Of a stretch of 64,000 nucleotides of DNA, positions 19,762 through 29,319 are shown piece after piece. Source of the stretch: Candidatus Mediterraneibacter avicola (GTDB taxonomy: Bacteria; Bacillota; Clostridia; Lachnospirales; Lachnospiraceae); NCBI GenBank assembly GCA_019115385.1, contig DXDR01000075.1, forward strand, positions 110,181 through 174,180, written 5' to 3'. Position numbers and translations under genes: made by a program. The number at the start of each line of letters is the position of its first letter. Within the stretch, counting starts at the first letter, position 1. The notes beneath the pieces were generated by a model. It worked only from the letters and a program-made list of their open reading frames with translations, was not told where the DNA came from and searched no databases.

Positions 19762-20196
19762 TTATTCACGCTCAAATACTATCTGATCTCCGTATTCCCG
19801 TTCTGTAAGAGTCAGAGTGTCTTTATCAATACTATACCCGTATGTCCCTTCAAACGCTTCCCCTGATCCTCCATCTGCTGAAGAATCAGCCGCATCTGCA
19901 GTTCCCTGTGCGGAGCCGCCGCTCAGCTGAACCGTAAATGTCTTATTCTTCTTATCCACACTTCCGTCCAGGGTGAAAGACTCCCCACCGTTCAACTGGG
20001 TGACCACTACACTGTCATCCCCGCGGACATCCATACGGATTCCTTCATCCTCGCTCATCCAAACTCCTTCCAGAGGATTGTCGGTGAAAAGTTTTACAAC
20101 AAAAAACGCAGCAATGATAATGATGAGAACGGACGATACCGTCATCACTGTTCTCCAGGCTGTATTTCTCTTTTCCTCACTGTTCTTAAAAATCAT
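19762..20196 (-). CDS. Hypothetical single-pass membrane protein
   Basis: I do not recognise this 144-aa protein. It has a short basic cytoplasmic N-terminus, one hydrophobic segment at about 17-38, then an outside domain with [14 protein letters not shown], alternating beta-like stretches and a Ser/Ala/Gly/Asp-rich insert about 95-112. The outer part resembles small lipocalin-like or DUF5640-type beta domains, but that is only an impression. It has a strong promoter of its own and lies upstream of ispG-polC on the same strand. Confidence 0.75.
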   Translation of the reverse strand: MIFKNSEEKRNTAWRTVMTVSSVLIIIIAAFFVVKLFTDNPLEGVWMSEDEGIRMDVRGDDSVVVTQLNGGESFTLDGSVDKKNKTFTVQLSGGSAQGTADAADSSADGGSGEAFEGTYGYSIDKDTLTLTEREYGDQIVFERE

Positions 20197-20226
20197 AGAA
20201 TACTTCCCTTCTCACTTGCTATGTTC

Positions 20227-20256
20227 ATTATAGCGGATTCTGCCGGACACTGTCAA
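20227..20256 (-). promoter_or_regulatory. Promoter of the 19762-20196 gene
   Basis: Minus strand consensus TTGACA (20251-20256), 18-bp spacer, TATAAT (20227-20232). It may also feed ispG-polC, since only a weak hairpin separates them. Confidence 0.75.
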
Positions 20257-20304
20257 CGTTCCAAAAAGATTCCGCCTGTAGAAAAGGGGCAGCAGATAAC
20301 CGCG

Positions 20305-21363
20305 CTAAAGTGCTTTTTTCAGGAAATCAAAAAGAGCGGCCATCTCCTCTTTCGTACCTATGGTAATTCTCAGATGATCCCGGATCCGTTCCGTGTTCCA
20401 GTGTCTCACATAGATATTGTGAGCCTTCAATTCTTCAAAAAGCTTCTGGGCGTCACACTTTGGATGCCTTGCAAAAATAAAGTTTGCTTTTGGCTCCGGG
20501 AAAACAAATCCCAGCCTGCCAAGTTCGTCTTTTGCCCACTCTCTCGTTTTAACTATCATACGGATCTTCTCTTTGAAATATTCCTCATCCTTCACAGCCG
20601 CAGCGCCGCACAAAAGGGCGGGCTGGTTCATGGTGTAGGAATTGAAGGAATACTTCACGTTGCTCAGGCACCGGATCAGCTCTGGATTAGATACCGCGTA
20701 ACCGATCCGCATTCCCGCCATGCTTCGGGACTTGGAAAAGGTCTGTACGACGATCAGATTGTCATATTTTCCGATCAGTTCCATTGCCGATCTGCCGGCA
20801 AAGTCTATATAAGCCTCGTCCACGATAACAATAGAATCCCGGTTGTGCTCCAGGATGTCCTCAACAAAATCCAGTTCCTCATAGACCGCAGTAGGAGCAT
20901 TCGGGTTAGGGAAAATAATCCCTCCGTTTTCTCGGTAATAATCCTCCCGGACGATCCGAAAATCCTCATCCAGTTTCGGGCACTCATAGGGAATTCTGTA
21001 AAGCTGCGCCCATACTTTATAAAACGAGTAGGTGATATCCGGGAACAGGATTGGTTTCTCAGAGTTAAAAAATGTCAGAAAGCACAGCGAGATCACATCG
21101 TCCGACCCCACTCCCACAAAAACCTGATCTTTCTCCACTCCGTAATATTCCGCCAGCGCCTCTGTCAGGGCCGACGCCTCGGGATCCGGATAAAGGCGCA
21201 GTGCATCCGCATCCGCATTTCTGAGCGCCTCTGCCACACGCGGGGAAGGGGGATATGGATTTTCATTTGTATTCAGTTTGACCACCTTGTGCCTGGGCTG
21301 TTCCCCCGGGACATACGGCTCGGCTTGGCGGATACTTTTTAATAATTCATTTCTCACTGTCAT
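20305..21363 (-). CDS. hisC: Histidinol-phosphate aminotransferase
   Basis: Class II PLP aminotransferase (352 aa) of histidine biosynthesis; family members also act on aromatic amino acids. It shows NENPYPPSP at the N-terminus, the PNPNAPT substrate loop, and PLP-Lys in FSKSRSMAGMR. It follows another aminotransferase gene by 11 nt on the same strand. No other his gene is in the window, so an aromatic aminotransferase role cannot be excluded. Confidence 0.87.
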   Translation of the reverse strand: MTVRNELLKSIRQAEPYVPGEQPRHKVVKLNTNENPYPPSPRVAEALRNADADALRLYPDPEASALTEALAEYYGVEKDQVFVGVGSDDVISLCFLTFFNSEKPILFPDITYSFYKVWAQLYRIPYECPKLDEDFRIVREDYYRENGGIIFPNPNAPTAVYEELDFVEDILEHNRDSIVIVDEAYIDFAGRSAMELIGKYDNLIVVQTFSKSRSMAGMRIGYAVSNPELIRCLSNVKYSFNSYTMNQPALLCGAAAVKDEEYFKEKIRMIVKTREWAKDELGRLGFVFPEPKANFIFARHPKCDAQKLFEELKAHNIYVRHWNTERIRDHLRITIGTKEEMAALFDFLKKAL

Positions 21364-21374
21364 GGCTTATTCTC

Positions 21375-22562
21375 TCACTTATACTCTTCTGCAAGCTGTC
21401 CGAACTTCGGCAGGGAATTTACGATCGTCTCATAGGATACGCAGTATGCGATCCTCACATATCCCGGACATCCGAAGGAACTTCCCGGCACGATCAGGAT
21501 ATTATATTTCTTCGCCGCCGCGCAGAATGCTTTCTCGTCCGCCACCGGAGATTTTACAAACAGGTAGAAAGCCCCTTCCGGCTTGATGCACTCAAAGCCA
21601 AGCTCTTTAAGTCCATTATACAGTGTCTCCCGGTTCCGGTTATAAAATGAGATATCTGTCTTCTCGTTCAGACAGGCTTTTACAACCTTCTGCTGAAGGG
21701 TAGGCGCGTTGACAAATCCAAGGATACGGGTGGCCACATTCGCCGCCGCAATGAGATTTTCACTGTCCGCCGCCTCGTCCGGGATCACAAGATAACCGAT
21801 CCGCTCCCCGGGGAGGGAAAGGGATTTGCTGTAGGAGTACCCTACTACTGTGTTGGCATAGTATTTTGTCAGGTACGGAACGTCCACCCCATCGTAGGCC
21901 AGTTCCCGGTAAGGCTCGTCGGAGATCAGGTAAATATCCGTGCCGTATTCTTTCTGCTTTGCCTCCATGACGGCGGCCATCTTTCTGATTGTCTCCTCCG
22001 AGTAGACCACGCCGGTCGGATTGTTCGGCGTATTTACGATCACTGCCTTTGTCCGGGGCGTGATCTTTGCTTCAAACTCGTCCAGCTTTGGCTGAAATGT
22101 TTCTGTGTCCGGGGATATCTCAACCAGCACTCCGTCATAATTGTCTGTGTAGCTGCGGTATTCTCCAAAATAAGGGGCAAACACAACCACCTCATCGCCA
22201 GGATTGAGAAGAGACTTCAGTATTACGTTCAGTCCTCCGGCTGCTCCAACTGTCATAGTAATATTGTGCGCTGAAAAGGCAGTGCCAAACCTTTCATTTA
22301 AGGACTGCGCCACCGCATTTCTCACGTCCTCATATCCTGCATTGCTGTTTGTGTAGCCGTGAAGGACAACCGGATCTTCCTCGTCCAGGACGTCCATGAT
22401 CGCTTTCTTTACACTTTCCGGAGCCGGAACATTCGGATTGCCAAGACTGAAATCATAGACATTTTCCGCGCCGTACTGCTGCGCCAGGCGGTTTCCTTCC
22501 TCAAACATTGCGCGGATCGCAGAACTGTTTGCCACCATGTTTTCCATTTTTTTTGAAATCAT
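21375..22562 (-). CDS. Class I aminotransferase (aspartate aminotransferase-like)
   Basis: Fold-type I PLP aminotransferase of 395 aa. It shows SLGNPNVPAP, the NTPNNPTG loop, the SDEPYRE PLP-contact region and PLP-Lys in SYSKSLSLPGERIGY. Substrate is not fixed by sequence; aspartate or other amino acids plus 2-oxoglutarate are typical. The start at MISKKMENM behind AAAGGAGAG overlaps the stop of the DUF2156 gene by 4 nt; the 43 residues of open frame upstream have no family match. Confidence 0.85.
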   Translation of the reverse strand: MISKKMENMVANSSAIRAMFEEGNRLAQQYGAENVYDFSLGNPNVPAPESVKKAIMDVLDEEDPVVLHGYTNSNAGYEDVRNAVAQSLNERFGTAFSAHNITMTVGAAGGLNVILKSLLNPGDEVVVFAPYFGEYRSYTDNYDGVLVEISPDTETFQPKLDEFEAKITPRTKAVIVNTPNNPTGVVYSEETIRKMAAVMEAKQKEYGTDIYLISDEPYRELAYDGVDVPYLTKYYANTVVGYSYSKSLSLPGERIGYLVIPDEAADSENLIAAANVATRILGFVNAPTLQQKVVKACLNEKTDISFYNRNRETLYNGLKELGFECIKPEGAFYLFVKSPVADEKAFCAAAKKYNILIVPGSSFGCPGYVRIAYCVSYETIVNSLPKFGQLAEEYK

Positions 22563-23467
22563 TGCACTCTCTCCTTTTCTCTTACTACGCCTTTTTCCAC
22601 CAGAAATACAGGACGGTAGGAAAGTTTCGCCTTTCTTAAGCCCTCCGCTCCGGTATCTTCCTCCCGGTTCACATACTGATACTCCATGCACTCATGCTGC
22701 ACGAACTGCTGATTGATCATAGGATAGGCGCCTTCCACATCGGGAAATGCTTTCTCAATATGGACCACAAAGGTATCCTCACAGAGCGGTTCCCCTACAG
22801 TGAAGGCCACGATCCTGCCCTCAGCCTTCAAAACGCCGCCTTTTAAGCCCAGTTCTTTATAAAGTCTGAGCGAGTTCAGCGTCACACACATTTCTGCATT
22901 CTTCTCTGGATCGTCGTCGCATCCGTTCTGGTTGCGCCACTTCAGAGCCATCTGGAAGCATTCTTCCTCGTTCTCCCCGCTGAGCGGCTCATAGGACCAG
23001 TTCGGATAAAGTGTTTTAAATTTATTGATATGGTTGCGCTTTCCATGAAGTTTTTTGCCCGCCAGAGTAGCCAGCTTCTCCGTCTCATAGACATAGTCGG
23101 CATAGTCTCTGTTATATTCAATCTCAAACCGGCCCGGATACCATCCCTCCAGTTGTTCAAAATGTTCCTTCGTTACATTGTACAGCCTGAAAGGTTCGCC
23201 TTTTGAGCGGCTGTACTCCATCAGATATTCCAGCGCCGCATGGACGTTTTCCGGATCTCCTGCCGGATAGGCGAAAGCCAGACCGTTGTCCTCACTGCGG
23301 AACACGACCGTATCCTCGATCACCGCATACTTTACCCGGTAATGCCGGGACCAGAGATATACATTTACAAACGTACGCTCGCAGCTTCTCCCCGGAGCCT
23401 TGCTGAAATAATACTCGATCTGCTCCTTATCTTCCAGTTCCGGCCGTTTAAATAATGGTTCTTCCAT
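22559..23467 (-). CDS. DUF2156 / phosphatidylglycerol lysyltransferase C-terminal-like protein
   Basis: A soluble 302-aa protein that looks like the GNAT-like C-terminal domain of lysyl-phosphatidylglycerol synthases, without the membrane part. It contains KRNHINKFK, FTVGEPL and HIEKAFPDVEGAYPMINQQF, typical of DUF2156. No transmembrane segment is seen. It lies between prfA and an aminotransferase gene, overlapping the latter by 4 nt. An acyl- or aminoacyl-transfer role is possible from the family; the substrate is unknown. Confidence 0.8.
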   Translation of the reverse strand: MEEPLFKRPELEDKEQIEYYFSKAPGRSCERTFVNVYLWSRHYRVKYAVIEDTVVFRSEDNGLAFAYPAGDPENVHAALEYLMEYSRSKGEPFRLYNVTKEHFEQLEGWYPGRFEIEYNRDYADYVYETEKLATLAGKKLHGKRNHINKFKTLYPNWSYEPLSGENEEECFQMALKWRNQNGCDDDPEKNAEMCVTLNSLRLYKELGLKGGVLKAEGRIVAFTVGEPLCEDTFVVHIEKAFPDVEGAYPMINQQFVQHECMEYQYVNREEDTGAEGLRKAKLSYRPVFLVEKGVVREKERVQ

Positions 23468-23473
23468 AACGCA

Positions 23474-24544
23474 TCACCCCTCCATCTTAGCCAGTTTCGC
23501 AGTCTGATCTGCCGCGATCAGGCTGTCGATAATTTCATCCAGGTCTCCATTTAAGATGGAATCAAGCTTGTGCAGGGTCAGTTTGATCCTGTGGTCCGTC
23601 ACACGTCCCTGGGGGAAGTTGTACGTCCGGATCTTTTCCGAGCGGTCCCCGGTACCGATCTGGCTTCTTCTCGCCTCAGCCTCCGACGCCTGCTGTTTCT
23701 CAAGCTCCAGATCATACAGCTTGGAGCGCAGGAGGCGGAATGCCTTCTCCTTATTCTGAAGCTGAGACTTCTCTGTCTGGCTGTAGATCACAATTCCGGT
23801 AGGGAAATGGGTCAGACGCACTGCCGAGTCTGTCGTATTGACGCACTGCCCGCCGTTTCCAGAAGCACGCATAACGTCGATACGGATATCCTTTTCATCG
23901 ATCACCACATCCACATCCTCTGCCTCGGGCATGATGGCGACTGTGATCGTTGAAGTATGGATCCTTCCTCCGCTTTCTGTCTCCGGCACACGCTGTACGC
24001 GGTGGACGCCGCTCTCGTATTTCAGTCTGGAATAGGCCCCCTGCCCGGATATCATAAACACGCACTCCTTAAAACCGCCTATTCCGTTCTCATTTAAAGA
24101 GATCATCTCTGTCTTCCACCCGCGGGTGTCCGCATAGTGGACATACATCCTGTAAATCTCCGCCGCAAAAAGAGCCGCCTCATCTCCGCCGGCTCCGGCG
24201 CGGACTTCCACGATGACATTTTTCTCGTCGTTCGGGTCTTTCGGAAGAAGCAGGATCTTCAGCTCCTGTTCCAGCTCCTCCACTCTTTTTCTGGAATCGC
24301 TGAGTTCCTCCTTGGCCAGTTCCCGCATCTCCTCATCGGATTCATCCTCCAGAAGGAGCAGGCTGTCCTCGATATTTTGTTTGCATTTTTTATACTCCTG
24401 ATAAGCTTCCACGATCGGAGCCAGATCACTCTGCTCCTTCATCAGCTTTCTGAAACGTTCGGGATCGTTTGCCACATCCGGCTCCTGGAGCTCGCCCATG
24501 AGTTCTTCGTAGCGGATCACCAAATCATCTAATCTGTCAAACAT
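23474..24544 (-). CDS. prfA: Peptide chain release factor 1
   Basis: RF1 (356 aa) releases nascent chains at UAA and UAG. The peptidyl-hydrolysis GGQ is at residues 231-233 in [14 protein letters not shown], with Cys after GGQ where many bacteria have His. The length is normal. It follows prmC, which methylates this GGQ glutamine, by 6 nt. An intact RF1 matters here because the iorA stop is a UAG. Confidence 0.96.
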   Translation of the reverse strand: MFDRLDDLVIRYEELMGELQEPDVANDPERFRKLMKEQSDLAPIVEAYQEYKKCKQNIEDSLLLLEDESDEEMRELAKEELSDSRKRVEELEQELKILLLPKDPNDEKNVIVEVRAGAGGDEAALFAAEIYRMYVHYADTRGWKTEMISLNENGIGGFKECVFMISGQGAYSRLKYESGVHRVQRVPETESGGRIHTSTITVAIMPEAEDVDVVIDEKDIRIDVMRASGNGGQCVNTTDSAVRLTHFPTGIVIYSQTEKSQLQNKEKAFRLLRSKLYDLELEKQQASEAEARRSQIGTGDRSEKIRTYNFPQGRVTDHRIKLTLHKLDSILNGDLDEIIDSLIAADQTAKLAKMEG

Positions 24545-24550
24545 CTCTAT

Positions 24551-25477
24551 CTATCCTTTCCATTCGTTATCATATCTGCCGGAAACCACGCGGTCAAGCC
24601 CCGCCAGGTCTTTTCGGACCCGGATATCAGAAAAGCCCGCTGTTTCCATAAGTTCCTTGACATCCCGGGCCTGGTCGTATCCGATCTCAAAGATCAGCAG
24701 GCCTCCCTTTTTCAGGTGCTGTCTGCTCTCCTTCACGATTCGCCGGTAAAAATACAGACCGTCCTCTTTTCCGTCCAGCGCGCACACAGGATCATGCAGT
24801 CTGACCTCCTCCTGCAGCCGGGCAATCTCAGCGGTCCTGATATAAGGCGGGTTAGAAACGATCAGCCCGAAGGATCCGCAGACCGGCTCAAACAGGCTGC
24901 CCTGTACGAATGTCGCGTCTACCTGGTGTGCGGCTGCATTTGTCTCTGCAACGGCCAGGGCTTTTTCCGAGATATCTGCTCCCGTCCCCTCCACACAGGG
25001 GACAGCCTGTCCCTTTCCGGCGGATATGCCTTTTTTCTGCAGATAATACAGCAGACTGATGAGAATACAGCCGGAACCGGTACACAGATCCAACACGCGG
25101 AATCTGCCTTCCTCTGCCGGAACTGCCCATTTCCAAAACAGTTCCAGGGCGGTCTCGACGAGTGTTTCCGTATCCTGCCTGGGGATCAGGACATCTTCAT
25201 TGACCCGGAAAGACAGTCCCATAAATTCCTGTTCTCCGGTCAGGTGCTGAAGAGGGATATGCGCCGCCCGCTTTCTGATCAGCGCCATATACTCCCTGTA
25301 CTGTCCATCCTCCAGCTTCTTTCCGGGTTCGGCAAAATAAACCGCCCTGTCCACTCCGGTCACATATTCCAGAAGATACCAGGCATCCAGCGCCGCATCC
25401 TGGATTTTCGACCGCTCCAGCACATCTTTTCCGGCTTCATAAGCCTCCTTAAGCGTCATAGGTTTTCCCTCTGCCAT
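24551..25477 (-). CDS. prmC: Release factor glutamine methyltransferase
   Basis: SAM-dependent N5-glutamine methyltransferase (308 aa) that modifies the GGQ motif of release factors. It has an N-terminal helical domain (about 1-85), DLCTGSGC as SAM motif I, and catalytic NPPY. It starts inside the last 22 nt of the DUF1385 gene and is followed at once by prfA, its substrate gene. Confidence 0.95.
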   Translation of the reverse strand: MAEGKPMTLKEAYEAGKDVLERSKIQDAALDAWYLLEYVTGVDRAVYFAEPGKKLEDGQYREYMALIRKRAAHIPLQHLTGEQEFMGLSFRVNEDVLIPRQDTETLVETALELFWKWAVPAEEGRFRVLDLCTGSGCILISLLYYLQKKGISAGKGQAVPCVEGTGADISEKALAVAETNAAAHQVDATFVQGSLFEPVCGSFGLIVSNPPYIRTAEIARLQEEVRLHDPVCALDGKEDGLYFYRRIVKESRQHLKKGGLLIFEIGYDQARDVKELMETAGFSDIRVRKDLAGLDRVVSGRYDNEWKG

Positions 25478-26370
25478 GTTTTCCAGTCAAACACCTCTTC
25501 CACCGCACGGATGCCCACCTCGATCATAGAGTCGTCCGGCTCCTTTGTCGTCATGTTCTGCACCCACATACCCGGTTTGCTCAGCAGATTGACAACAGGA
25601 TTTTCACTGTTTCCGGCCAGACGGATGATCTCGTAAGACACCCCGGCGATCAGAGGAAACAGGGCGATCCGAAAGACCACCCGCAGAACCGGAGAGTCTG
25701 TGACAATAAAAAAGCAAAAGATAATACTCACGATCATTACAAAGAAAAGAAAACTTGTGCCGCATCTTTTGTGCTGCTTTGAGCTTTTTCTCACATTCTC
25801 CACATTCAGCTCCAGTCCGTGCTCGATGCAGTTGATACATTTGTGCTCCGCCCCGTGATACATAAAAGTTCTCTTAATGTCCTTTGTCCGGGAGATAAGC
25901 AGGATATAAAGCAGGAAAATGACAACCCGGATCACTCCCTCAAATATGGTCATAACCGCCCTGGAAGAAGTATAATTTTCCACAATGCGGCTCAGATAAT
26001 AGGGCAGCACCATAAATATGGCAACTGCAAGGACAACGGCAACGACCACCGTCGCATTCATCAGGAGTTTCTCCTGCTTTTCCCTTTTTGCCGCCTCCTC
26101 CTCGGTGAGGATCTCCTCTTCTTCCTCTTCAAAAAAACTTGCCGAATACGTCAGCGTCCGCATCCCCAGTACAAGGGAGTCCACGAAATTAAAGATTCCC
26201 CGGATAAACGGGATCTTAAGCGGCGTCTTCCACGGGATCACGCTTTTGTAGTCTTTGACGTCCACCGCGATCTCTCCGTCCGGTCTGCGCACCGCCACAG
26301 AGTACTTCGGACCATTTCGCATCATGATCCCTTCCAGCACTGCCTGTCCGCCTATGTTCGATGATTTCAT
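25456..26370 (-). CDS. DUF1385 membrane protein
   Basis: A 304-aa member of the DUF1385 family, recognisable from the opening GGQAVLEGIMMR. There is a soluble N-terminal region, a Glu-rich acidic patch near 81-90, and hydrophobic segments near 104-124, 143-163, 207-225 and 230-245. Function is not established in the family. In Firmicutes it commonly sits between rpmE and prmC as here, suggesting a housekeeping envelope role. CAGGAGG supports the start. Confidence 0.87.
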   Translation of the reverse strand: MKSSNIGGQAVLEGIMMRNGPKYSVAVRRPDGEIAVDVKDYKSVIPWKTPLKIPFIRGIFNFVDSLVLGMRTLTYSASFFEEEEEEILTEEEAAKREKQEKLLMNATVVVAVVLAVAIFMVLPYYLSRIVENYTSSRAVMTIFEGVIRVVIFLLYILLISRTKDIKRTFMYHGAEHKCINCIEHGLELNVENVRKSSKQHKRCGTSFLFFVMIVSIIFCFFIVTDSPVLRVVFRIALFPLIAGVSYEIIRLAGNSENPVVNLLSKPGMWVQNMTTKEPDDSMIEVGIRAVEEVFDWKTWQRENL

Positions 26371-26390
26371 AGTGCCTCCTGTCTTTAAAA

Positions 26391-26420
26391 CAACAAAGAG
26401 GCTGAGATGATCTCACCTCA
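26391..26420 (-). terminator. Hairpin after rpmE
   Basis: AGGCTGAG/CTCAGCCT stem, read on the minus strand and followed by CTTTGTTGTTTT. It is probably a partial terminator, because DUF1385-prmC-prfA downstream show no clear separate promoter. Confidence 0.5.
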
Positions 26421-26438
26421 GCCTGCAACGTATCATTT

Positions 26439-26639
26439 TTATTTAATACCATATTTCTTGTTGAACTTGTCAACACGGCCGCGAGCCTGAGCTGCTTTCT
26501 GCTGACCTGTATAGAACGGATGGCATTTGGAACAGATTTCCACGTGGATATTTTCCTTTGTAGAACCTGTCGTAAATGTGTTGCCGCAGTTGCAGGTCAC
26601 TGTTGCCTGATGATATTCCGGATGGATTCCTTCGCGCAT
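26439..26639 (-). CDS. rpmE: Ribosomal protein L31
   Basis: Zinc-type (C+) L31 of the large ribosomal subunit, 66 aa. The metal-binding Cys residues are in VTCNCGN and [10 protein letters not shown]. The start was set at MREGIHPEY (26639), spaced 6 nt from GAGAGGTG; the in-frame GTG 9 nt earlier would overlap that site. It has its own promoter behind rho. Confidence 0.96.
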   Translation of the reverse strand: MREGIHPEYHQATVTCNCGNTFTTGSTKENIHVEICSKCHPFYTGQQKAAQARGRVDKFNKKYGIK

Positions 26640-26694
26640 GATTTTCACCTCTCTATTTTAAAATACTTATTTTTCTCTATAAACAGCTTTTAAA

Positions 26695-26723
26695 TTGTAT
26701 CACAGGATATTATCTTTTGCAAC
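26695..26723 (-). promoter_or_regulatory. rpmE promoter
   Basis: Minus strand TTGCAA (26718-26723), 17-bp spacer, TACAAT (26695-26700), in the gap between rho and rpmE. Confidence 0.65.
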
Positions 26724-26729
26724 TGTTTT

Positions 26730-28079
26730 TTATATAAACTTCTGACGGATCACCTGGCGCACCAGTTCACTGTTGGACTTCGTGTGGGTAAACATATTTA
26801 GAAGATTATCCACGGCTTCCTCCGCTTTCATGCCGTTCATGGCTCTGCGGATAATGTAGGCCGCTTCCTGCTCCTCTTTGGACAGCAGCAGATCTTCCCG
26901 CCTTGTGCCTGACTTCGGTATATCAATGGCCGGGAACATCCTCTTTTCCTGGAGCTTGCGGTCCAGCATGAGCTCCATGTTTCCGGTTCCCTTAAATTCC
27001 TCATATACCACATCGTCCATCTTGCTCCCCGTCTCCACAAGAGCCGTTGCAAGGATGGTAAGGCTTCCGCCCTCGCGCATATTTCTGGCCGCTCCGAAAA
27101 ACCGTTTTGGCATATACAGGGCAGCCGGATCCAGTCCGCCGGAAAGCGTCCTGCCCGAAGGGGGAACCGTAAGGTTGTATGCTCTTGCCAGCCTGGTAAT
27201 GCTGTCCAGGAGGATCATAACGTCTTTCCCGTGCTCCACGAGACGCTTTGCCCTTGCGATCACCATCTCGGACACACGCTTATGGTGCTCCGGCAGCTCG
27301 TCAAATGTTGAGTAGATCACTTCCACATTGGGGCCTGCAATAGCTTCCCGGATATCAGTCACTTCCTCCGGCCGCTCATCAATGAGAAGGATCAAAAGGT
27401 GCATATCCGGCTCCGTCTTCTGGACGGAAAGCGCTGCTTCCTTTAAAAGAGTCGTCTTTCCGGCTTTCGGCGGAGAAACGATCATTCCCCTCTGCCCCTT
27501 GCCGATGGGGGAGACCAGATCCACGATCCGCATGGCAGTAGAGCTGCCCGGTGTCTCAAGGCGAATTCTCTGGTTCGGAAAGATCGGGGTCAGTTCCTCA
27601 AAATTTTTCCGCTTCATAGCCTCCGCCGGGCGGAGTCCGTTGATCGTAGATACATATAGAAGAGCGCTGAACTTTTCGCCCTGTGTCTTGACCCTCGTAT
27701 TTCCAGTCAGGATATCTCCTGTCTTCAGCCCAAATCTCCGGATCTGTGAGGGAGATACATACACATCATTCTCGCCCGGAAGATAATTTTCACTGCGGAT
27801 AAAGCCGTACCCGTCCTGAAGCACTTCAAGGATGCCGTTTGCCTGATGTCCGCTGTCCAGCATCTCAATATCCGTCTCCTCTTTTTTCTCCCGCATCTCT
27901 TCTTTTACTTCTTCTTTCGCCTCCGCGCTGGCCGCTTTCTGCCGCTCCTGCTCGTCCAGCGCAAGCATGGCTTCGATCAGTTCCCCCTTTTTCAGCGTAG
28001 ATATTCCGCGCATATTTCTTGCCTTGGCCAGTTCTTTCAGTGTGGCAAGGGGGAGGGACTCATACTTTTCTCTTGTCAT
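26730..28079 (-). CDS. rho: Transcription termination factor Rho
   Basis: Hexameric RNA-dependent ATPase (449 aa) that ends transcription. Order: Rho N-terminal SAP-like domain (about 1-45), an acidic Lys/Glu-rich insert (about 48-78), the cold-shock-like RNA-binding domain (about 85-155, GYGFIRSENYLPGENDVYV) and the RecA-like ATPase with Walker A PKAGKTTLL and LLIDERPEE. I chose MTREKYESLP (28079) behind AGGAAAGG; the open frame continues upstream to 28322 but would place the start in the promoter. Confidence 0.95.
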   Translation of the reverse strand: MTREKYESLPLATLKELAKARNMRGISTLKKGELIEAMLALDEQERQKAASAEAKEEVKEEMREKKEETDIEMLDSGHQANGILEVLQDGYGFIRSENYLPGENDVYVSPSQIRRFGLKTGDILTGNTRVKTQGEKFSALLYVSTINGLRPAEAMKRKNFEELTPIFPNQRIRLETPGSSTAMRIVDLVSPIGKGQRGMIVSPPKAGKTTLLKEAALSVQKTEPDMHLLILLIDERPEEVTDIREAIAGPNVEVIYSTFDELPEHHKRVSEMVIARAKRLVEHGKDVMILLDSITRLARAYNLTVPPSGRTLSGGLDPAALYMPKRFFGAARNMREGGSLTILATALVETGSKMDDVVYEEFKGTGNMELMLDRKLQEKRMFPAIDIPKSGTRREDLLLSKEEQEAAYIIRRAMNGMKAEEAVDNLLNMFTHTKSNSELVRQVIRQKFI

Positions 28080-28293
28080 ATCATTTTTCCTTTCCTGTTT
28101 GATCATACTGCTCATTCCTGTCTGCTCTTTCCTATTCTTTTTTAATCGTACTTCACTGGTATTTTTTGATAAATGCTCCGGGAATCTTCGTCTGAACTGA
28201 CGTAAATCGAAATCTCGCATTACATAAACGGATGCGGTTCTGCCCTTTACTGCCTGAAACAAAAGCGGCATCTCCGATCTGATATATATTCCG

Positions 28294-28322
28294 ATTATAC
28301 AGACCCTCCCCGCACTTGTCAA
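28294..28322 (-). promoter_or_regulatory. rho promoter, full consensus
   Basis: Minus strand TTGACA (28317-28322), exactly 17 bp, TATAAT (28294-28299). Its -35 overlaps the -35 of the plus-strand promoter. Confidence 0.85.
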
Positions 28323-28344
28323 GTTTGAATGAGAGTGTTATGAT
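28316..28344 (+). promoter_or_regulatory. Radical SAM gene promoter
   Basis: TTGTCA (28316-28321), 17 bp, TATGAT (28339-28344). The -35 shares bases with the divergent rho -35, so both cannot be occupied at once. Confidence 0.75.
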
Positions 28345-28383
28345 AGGCGTATGTAAAAAAGATAACTGCAGCGAGGGTCTGAT

Positions 28384-29319
28384 TTGGGTGAAAGGAAACG
28401 CTGGGGCGAACAGAGATATCGTTCTCTCGACTACGAATTAAAGGAAACATTTGGTGAAAAAATATATAAGATCACGCTGAACGGCGGTATGACCTGTCCC
28501 AACCGGGACGGCCGGTGCGGCTTCGGCGGATGTATCTTTTGCAGTGCAAAAGGATCCGGAGATTTTGCGGGCTCTCCTTCTCTTTCTATTGAAGAGCAGC
28601 TTGCACGCGGGAAAGAGGCTTTGTCAAAAAAGCGGCCTGTCCGCTCGTATATCGCCTATTTCCAGGCATTTACGAACACCTATGCCCCGGTGGATTATCT
28701 GGAAGATATATTCATCCGTGCTATCCAAGACCCGGACGTCAAAGTTCTTTCTGTGGCCACACGGCCAGACTGTCTTGGAGAAGATGTCCTGTCTCTTCTG
28801 GAACGCCTGAACCGGATCAAGCCTGTGTGGGTGGAACTGGGCCTTCAGACCATCCATCCCCGGACGGCAGAGTACATCCGCAGAGGCTATCCTCTGGAGG
28901 TGTTCGACCGGGCTGTATCTGATCTGCGCAGAGCCGGCATCCGGGTAATCGTACATATTATTTTATTCCTTCCGGGTGAAAATGAAGATATGATGATGGA
29001 GACCATTGACTATCTGAACCGGACTGACATCCAGGGGATCAAGCTGCAGCTTCTGCATATTCTTCAGGGAACTGATCTCGCTGCGGATTATGCAAAATCC
29101 CCTTTCTACACTCCGGATATGGAGACCTACATCCGGGTGCTTGGCAGATGCATTTCCCGGCTCCGTCCCGATATTTCTGTACACCGGCTCACGGGAGACG
29201 GGCCGAAGGATCTTCTGATCGCCCCTCTGTGGACAGGCGCAAAACGCACCGTGCTGAACCGCATACAACAGTACCTGAAAGAAAATGACATATGGCAGGG
29301 AAAGGAGTACTATGGCTGA
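28384..29319 (+). CDS. TIGR01212-family radical SAM protein
   Basis: Radical SAM enzyme (311 aa) of the TIGR01212/YhcC type. The Cys-rich N-terminal motif TCPNRDGRCGFGGCIFC binds the [4Fe-4S] cluster, followed by a TIM-barrel core. The reaction is unproven for most members. The start is a TTG with AGGG 6 nt before; no ATG with a better site lies nearby. Its 3' end overlaps the DUF4364 start by 8 nt. Confidence 0.86.
   Translation: MGERKRWGEQRYRSLDYELKETFGEKIYKITLNGGMTCPNRDGRCGFGGCIFCSAKGSGDFAGSPSLSIEEQLARGKEALSKKRPVRSYIAYFQAFTNTYAPVDYLEDIFIRAIQDPDVKVLSVATRPDCLGEDVLSLLERLNRIKPVWVELGLQTIHPRTAEYIRRGYPLEVFDRAVSDLRRAGIRVIVHIILFLPGENEDMMMETIDYLNRTDIQGIKLQLLHILQGTDLAADYAKSPFYTPDMETYIRVLGRCISRLRPDISVHRLTGDGPKDLLIAPLWTGAKRTVLNRIQQYLKENDIWQGKEYYG

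Larger units (their letters stand above)
28080..28383. other. 304-bp divergent intergenic region, rho leader
   Basis: It carries two back-to-back promoters (28294-28344). The rho transcript would have a leader of about 208 nt. Within it I see no strong hairpin and no small gene with a good binding site, though the rho frame stays open through most of it. Confidence 0.7.

Noticed and set aside
23474..24544. Cys after GGQ in RF1 as a functional oddity
   Set aside because: The GGQ itself is intact, and Cys at this position is, to my knowledge, common in clostridial RF1.
26730..28322. Longer Rho starting at 28322
   Set aside because: The first 81 codons overlap the promoter and leader and have no Rho similarity; the start at 28079 has a good binding site.
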